Source: Beverwykella pulmonaria (lineage: Eukaryota; Ascomycota; Dothideomycetes; Pleosporales; Melanommataceae). Taken from it: a DNA stretch of 64,000 nucleotides. Positions 59,123-64,000 of this stretch are shown here, one piece after another. The translations under genes were made by a program, and so were the position numbers. The DNA is taken from positions 1,639,935 to 1,703,934 of the forward strand of contig BCHH01000001.1 of assembly GCA_001599595.1 (NCBI GenBank), read 5' to 3'. Below the pieces are notes generated by a model that was not told where the DNA came from, did not search any database, and saw only the letters and a program-made list of their open reading frames with translations. Every line of letters starts with the position of its first letter. The stretch's first letter is position 1.

Positions 59123-60129
59123 ATGGGCAAGAATCACCCAGACGCAGACCTCTACCCTGAGGCAACAGGTCTTGCTTTGAAAACAGTCAAAGTAATCCCC
59201 ATCTTCCCTCAAATTTGCACTTAAACACTAACTTCACTTACAATAGGCACACGAAGCCGAGAACGATCTTAAGCTCTACTCCGGCTGGTTTTGCCCCTTT
59301 GTGCAGAGAGTCTGGTTGGCCTTGGAAGAGAAGGGTAGGCCAATAATGAGCCATTTATAAGCGATTTATGCACTCCAGACATCTCAGGCACTTGGACAAG
59401 ACATCATGAAGCACCTCAACCCCCACTTCGTCTATTTTAACGAACTGCACTAATTCCGTAACCACGCCTCTAGGCATTCCCTACCAATACATTGAAGTAA
59501 ATCCATACCACAAACCGCAGTCCCTGCTCTCCCTCAATCCACGTGGTCTCGTCCCCACCCTGCAATACCGAAACAAGCCTCTCTACGAAAGCACGGTGCT
59601 CTGTCAATTTCTGGAAGACGCATACCCGGAGAACAAACCACATTTGCTTCCCGCGGATCCGTATGAGAAGGCCCGAACGAGGATATGGACGGACTTCGTA
59701 ACGAGCAGAATCATCCCATCGCTTCATCGCTTCCTCCAACACCAAGGGATTGACGGCCTTCATGAAAAACGCTCCGAATTCCTCGGCTACCTCAAGGAAT
59801 TCACGCGGGAAATGGATAAAGAAGGGCCGTATTTCCTAGGCAAGGAGTTTAGTCTCATTGACGTTATTATTGCGCCGTGGGCAATTAGGCTTTGGATTTT
59901 TGATCATTTTAAGGGAGGGTTGGGAATCCCGGAGAAAGGGGCTGGAGGCGAGGATGAGGATGTTTGGGAGAGGTGGAGGGTTTGGCTTAGTGCGGTGGAG
60001 AGCAGGGAGAGTGTCAAGGTTACAACGAGTGAGAGGGAGAGGTATTTGCCGATTTATCAGAAGTATGCGGAGGATAGGGCGCAGAGTGAGTTGGCGAAGG
60101 CCACGAGGGCTGGGAGGGGTGTGCCGTAG
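59123..60129 (+). CDS. omega-class-like glutathione S-transferase
   Basis: Cytosolic thiol transferase/dehydroascorbate-reductase type GST. Exons 59123-59191, 59247-59334 and 59474-60129 give 270 aa; joins AAA^GCA and AAGG^GC. The N-terminal thioredoxin fold has the omega active site WFCPFVQRVW with Cys39 (instead of Tyr or Ser), then IPYQYIEVNPYHKP, PRGLVPTL (cis-Pro loop) and YESTVLCQFLEDAYPE (glutathione gamma-glutamyl site). The helical C-terminal domain contains GPYFLGKEFSLIDVIIAPWAIR with the N-capping motif. The Cys active site places it with omega/GTO enzymes of fungi. It is paired divergently with an MDR oxidoreductase. Confidence 0.92.
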
Positions 60130-61282
60130 AATAGCTATATATCCACTATATGCAATACACTCAAAGTTGTGTTCTGCCGAAATACAGTCAGTGGAACCTT
60201 AGTTTAGTATACACTTGCTCTCGCATTTTTGTGTTAGTACACTTCCCAAGTCACAAATTCAGGTGTAGTTTGTTTCAATGCTTTAATCTGCATAATTGAT
60301 TATGCTGCTTCGTGTCTGATGTCGCAGAGCAAAGATTACAGGTTTCTTATACTTGCCACAGGAGCTGGTTGGCATGATTGCAATATACGTTACCCCTGCT
60401 AGCTTTGATGATGAACAGCTTCGCGATATCTTGACCTTTCGCTCACTGAAACAGAATGTATAGGTAGAACCGAACAAAGATGCATCTGAAAGAATGACGC
60501 TCACCACCCGAAGGCATGGAACCAGACCTACAAACCTCGAGAGGATTGGAAGCAGCCCCAGCCCCAGCTTAAGCGAAATCGCCATTCGAACGCTGGTGAG
60601 AGAAGTGCGAATTGCTGAACTAAGAATAATTAACTGGAATTCCGAATCTCACCGTGGCCTCGCATTCGCAGGCTTCCTGATGAAACTTGACAAAAGAGGA
60701 GCGAGCTAAATAAGGACGAAAAGTTTGCGTTTAAACACTACTGGGAAGCATACTTGCTGCCCTATAGTTTAGGCAGTGTAGAGAGCGATCATGACCCACT
60801 CACCATAGAAGAGATTGTCCACAGATACCAGAGAGTTTTGGGGTACTTCCAAAAGATATCGTACTTCTTTCCGGAATTCCGGAGACCTTCTGTGAACACG
60901 AAACATAGTGGCTGGAAACCCATGCAGAAGGTGGGCCTCGCAGACAAAATATGGGTACATAGAAGAGAGAGTTCGCCTTCAATCATCCAGAGCTGAGGTT
61001 TACATGCTTTCTCTTAGCATTGGTAAATATCTTGCCTCTCACTGTTACTAGGCTGAAATGGCCCATACTTCTGGCATTGCATCTCACCCCTCAACATGCC
61101 TCACGATTGACAGAGGTTGGTTTTAATTTCTCCTCCAGGTTACGACGCTAGTTTCGAGATTCTAGAATCTAAAGACTCTCCGGCCCTTAAAACGATTAAG
61201 AGCCAAGAGCGTCTAGTGACAATGTGAGCATTTGTAAACACAATGGGCGGAAGAAACAATAATAGCTGGCCATTCAGAGTGT
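60130..61282. other. intergenic region containing an F-box-like gene remnant
   Basis: 1.15 kb between the GST gene and the 3' end of the cation-exchanger gene. Apart from the broken F-box-like sequence at 60353-60996, listed separately, nothing is recognised. Confidence 0.4.
60353..60996 (+). pseudogene. probable F-box protein remnant (frame-broken)
   Basis: Three plus-strand segments in different frames read like one protein. At 60353-60460 the text LPQELVGMIAIYV...DDEQLRDILTFRSLKQN matches the F-box pattern (LPxELxxxI followed by LRxxRxxxK). Near 60575-60705 comes SEIAIRTLVREVRI, typical of the strand after a fungal F-box, running to LMKLDKRG. The frame then shifts and continues from 60691 as SELNKDEKFAFKHYWEAYLLPYSLG to a stop at 60996. 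There is an internal TAG at 60461 and a one-base frame change near 60695. No ATG starts the first segment. A multi-intron gene is possible, but no clean GT-AG set was found that joins all three. Confidence 0.45.
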
Positions 61283-62489
61283 TTAATCGCCTCTAGCTAC
61301 ACCATGGATCACTGTGAATTCTAGCACTATGAACGCAATATAAGCGATCAGCATCCCAACTCCAATCCATCGACAAAACCTTCCGCCAAACCACACAGTC
61401 GCAGTAAACGCAAGTGTTGAACCCCACAATACGCCTAGTTCCGGGATGTTTACATTGCCGCGCTCAAACTTCCCCGAGGTGTCGAGCATGACGATCCCAA
61501 AGCACAGTGAGAGCAGGAAAATATTGCTGCCGGCCGTATTTGCGACGAGAATGCCAGCATGACCCCGGTGACCGCTCATCACAGCGACGAACTTCTCGGG
61601 AAGTGTCGTAGCAATTGAGAGAATCACGACGCCAAAAAGCACATCCGAGATGCCGAATTCATCGGTAATGGAAGTGGCGGCGTGAGAAAGTACGTAGCCA
61701 GCAAGGCAGATAGCGAGAAAACCGAGGAAGAGGTAGGACAGATGATAACGTAAGGTTCGGCGCTTCCGGCGACTTGCCCCAGGCGTTAGAGAGCTGCCCT
61801 CTTGGTTTGTTGATCCAATAGGCTCAACAAGAGCAGATCCGTCCGGCACGTCTTTATTTTCATCAGCCCCAGCGGGCGTCCTCTCCGTGACATCCATTGT
61901 GCTCTCCTCATCACTGCTATCACTGTCGGAGTCTTCCGGGGCAGTCAGGCTCCCTTTGCTGATAGCCCACCCCACAGAGCCAATATAGATGGCAAAGAAT
62001 GCGATTAAGATGGAGCCGCACACCAACCATATTGTCCTCCTCGAAAAGTAGGTTATGGGCGTTACGAAGGTCGTTAGGACGAGCAGGACGAGAGAGTATA
62101 TGCGCGAGCTTCGATCGAACTGAATTGGCTTGTCCTTGTTGTGAAACAAGAGGCCCAAGGAGAAGGCCCCTAAGATATTGGAGATGGCCGAGCCAACGAT
62201 ATTGCCGACGGCCAAAGATGCGCGATTCCGTGCGAGGGATGCAATAACAACGGCGAGCTATGACGTCAGATGTAGTCAGTGTACTGACGACGGCAGCAAT
62301 GCAGAGCTGCGAGCATACCTCTTCCCACTCCGCCCCCGCAGTAAGAAGGCCAATGAGCGTCTCCGGAATGCCGGTGCGACGAGCGACGAGAGCAGTATGG
62401 TCGATAAATTTGTCTGCGCCAAATTCTAAGAGGAAGAGGGTGGCGACGAAAGCGGCGATGTTGTAGGCGACCACGTCGGCGTTCGCCAT
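61283..62489 (-). CDS. Na+/Ca2+-exchanger family (CaCA) cation antiporter
   Basis: Polytopic membrane antiporter for Ca2+ or related cations. Exons 62489-62319 and 62257-61283 join as GAG^CTC to give 381 aa from ATG 62489 (MANADVVAYN). Two Na_Ca_ex repeats are seen. Alpha-1 reads LIGLLTAGAEWEELAVVIAS then AVGNIVGSAISNILGAF. Alpha-2 reads ATTLPEKFVAVMSG then LVANTAGSNIFLLSLCFG. Between them is a cytosolic acidic loop (EDSDSDSSDEESTMDV) and a basic SRRKRRTLRYH. About ten helices fit one full exchanger. In alpha-1 the usual GTSxPE is replaced by GAEWEE, keeping acidic residues. The ion and the membrane (vacuole, plasma membrane) cannot be read from sequence. Confidence 0.85.
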
Positions 62490-63548
62490 GGCCGCTCCGA
62501 AATAAAGAAGAAAGCAGGTGGATGCTTGGGAAGGTGGACGCTCCAAGGCCCAAGTTATGTCTGTATAGACTTTGACCAGGCTGCCCGAAAGTAACTTTTA
62601 GCGGCCCCTCTGAACTTTCCTCCCAGCTGGCCAGGCTCTGGATGGCCTCTGCTCCTGCGGGACCATGCAGGGGAGCCAGTTTCGGCTTCAGCTACGAACC
62701 ACTGTCTCAGTGGAACAAAGCCAGCCGTGCCGAATCTTGGCAACACTTGTTTACTCGCTTGGCTAAGCTAAAGCACCTCTCCAACAACTTTGGCCATCGC
62801 TTGTCAAAACCTGTTGCGTCTGTATGCTGTTCCAACACCAAGCCTCTCATCAAAATGAGTCTCTCCAGTATTGCAGCTATGAACAGCTGCAGAACGCTTA
62901 CTGCTCTATCGCTGGACCAAAGGCTCATAAGGGCGCCCACTGGCCTTGGCGAAACCGGACTGACAAGCTTCCAACGACCGAAAGCTTCGCCATGCTAAGA
63001 TACTCTTGGGGCAATCCAAGATTCTAGGGCGATAAGTTTGCCCATTGCATTCACTCAGGAGCATCTATTAACATTTTTTCATTATTTTCTTCTTACTTTC
63101 AGGACGTTTTCTTCATATGTGCGATGCCACAAGTCCGCTGATATTCCCTTAAACGATAGACAGCCTCTGCTTGGCAAAAAGAGGAGTTGTCCATTCCAAA
63201 CATGGTCTGATTCCATGCAGTTTGAAGTTTCCAAAGGGCTTGCACCGTTCCTTCAAGGTGGTTGCGTATATCGTCTTGCCATATGTTTTATTATGCGGCT
63301 TAACCCTCTCGTTTCGTTGGGGTTCTTCAGAGGTTTGGCAGGGGTCTCTGAACGGTTATCGGCTTGGAGAGACTACTTTCGAAATTTTGTCATTTTATGT
63401 TTCTATTCTTCGTCCTTTTTCTTTTCTTTTCGTTTTCTGCATTCGAATCGTACGAGGACGTCCAGTACAGAAACGGCGCCGGCGCCCAAACGTCCTTACC
63501 GTACATGAGTGGGTCTGAAGGTCGATCACTCCTTGGCCTGGGACAAGG
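62490..63548. promoter_or_regulatory. divergent upstream region of the exchanger and OPT genes
   Basis: About 1.06 kb with no supported gene. Two overlapping opposite frames near 62640-63000 lack motifs. Close to the OPT start the sequence is T/C-rich (63390-63440), typical of a fungal promoter or leader. Confidence 0.4.
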
Positions 63549-64000
63549 ATGGACGAGGTAAAAGGTTACGATGCGCGAATAACGGCACTACCGTCGATGG
63601 AAGCTGCGGATAATTCTGATAAATCCACACTCTGGTCTCTTTCTGATAGTTCTGTCCACCCAAAGGCGGAATGGGAAGCAGACCGCCAAACCCCAATCAA
63701 GGGCGCCGAGGACATTGTCACGAAAGTTCTCCATGTAGATGACGATCCTTCGCTTAACCCTTGCACTTTCCGAATGTGGTTTATAGGTGCGCATCCATAA
63801 CGTATCAATTCTGTTAATGAATATCTGCTGACTTCTTCCTTACAGGCATCGGACTTGGAATTTTTGGAGCTGTTATGGAAACAATCTACTTCTTCCGACC
63901 GGTCACATTGGATGTCTCAAACATCTTCCTCGCGTTATGTGCCTACACGATTGGGATATTCATGGAGAAGGCGATACCAAAGAAGGGCGTTATAGGTCGC
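63549..64000 (+). CDS. oligopeptide transporter (OPT family), 5' part only
   Basis: Plasma-membrane proton-coupled peptide or metal-conjugate transporter of the OPT/Isp4 type. Exon 1 is 63549-63786 and exon 2 starts at 63846 and runs off the window end; the join ATAG^GC gives FRMWFIGIGLG. The cytosolic N-terminus of about 65 residues ends with DDPSLNPCTFRMW, the conserved entry to the first helix in OPT proteins (usually DDPSxxxxTFR). The next text, GIFGAVMETIYFFRPVTLDVSNIFLALCAYTIG, matches helices 1-2 of the family. About 130 of a likely 700-800 residues are present. No truncation is implied other than the window edge. Confidence 0.8.

Noticed and set aside
62642..62998. 118-codon plus-strand frame between the exchanger and OPT genes
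   Set aside because: No motif, overlaps an equally long opposite frame, and lies in the expected promoter region.
1..64000. CRISPR arrays, bacterial operons, secondary-metabolite backbone genes, intact transposons
   Set aside because: None seen; introns and gene content are those of a fungal nuclear chromosome, and no transposase, reverse transcriptase, PKS or NRPS motifs were found.

Overview
The window is nuclear DNA from a filamentous ascomycete (Pezizomycotina). Evidence: genes carry short spliceosomal introns (mostly about 50-140 nt, GT...AG), coding exons lie on both strands without operons, and the set contains filamentous-fungal markers: a 1,3-beta-glucan synthase, a GPI-anchored GH72 glucanosyltransferase, a WSC wall sensor, a white-collar-1 type photoreceptor, a FluG-type amidohydrolase/glutamine synthetase fusion and the DASH subunit Dam1. 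The class cannot be fixed from the sequence alone. I rebuilt splice models by hand; exon coordinates are in each entry. No tRNA, rRNA, CRISPR array or intact transposon was recognised.

Layout. 0.5-11.2 kb: cell-wall pair fks1 (minus) and a GEL/GAS glucanosyltransferase (plus), head to head around a 3 kb intergenic region. 12.3-17.4 kb: an atypical short-chain dehydrogenase and a fluG-like gene. 17.4-24 kb: gene-poor, with a small duplicated, frame-broken ORF near 18.4 kb and a WSC-domain stress sensor at 20.9-21.8 kb. 24-39 kb: a helical protein of unknown function, a GNAT acetyltransferase, the cohesin acetyltransferase ECO1, a proline-rich protein, mitochondrial ClpP, a mitochondrial-type hypothetical protein, adenylosuccinate synthetase and a charged unknown. 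39-49.4 kb: a mitochondrial carrier with a 12-nt exon, a Ras-like GTPase with a 17-nt exon, the WC-1 photoreceptor and mitochondrial ribosomal protein uS2m. 49.8-55.6 kb: a Sec14/Csr1-like lipid-transfer protein, DAM1 and a Ytp1-family membrane protein. 57.4-64 kb: an MDR oxidoreductase divergent from an omega-like glutathione transferase, a probable F-box pseudogene, a Na+/Ca2+-exchanger family protein and the 5' end of an OPT oligopeptide transporter cut by the window edge.

Functional connections. Glucan synthesis (fks1), glucan remodelling (GH72) and wall-stress sensing (WSC) act in one process, and the first two share an upstream region. Several unlinked genes serve mitochondria (ClpP, carrier, uS2m, the 33 kb hypothetical). 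The MDR/GST pair suggests xenobiotic or redox handling. I see no secondary-metabolite cluster and no clear evidence for a wholly new system. The most unusual items are the non-canonical SDR active site, the very small exons, a Ras-like protein without a CAAX box, the long proline-rich linker in the FluG-like protein and two decayed gene fragments.
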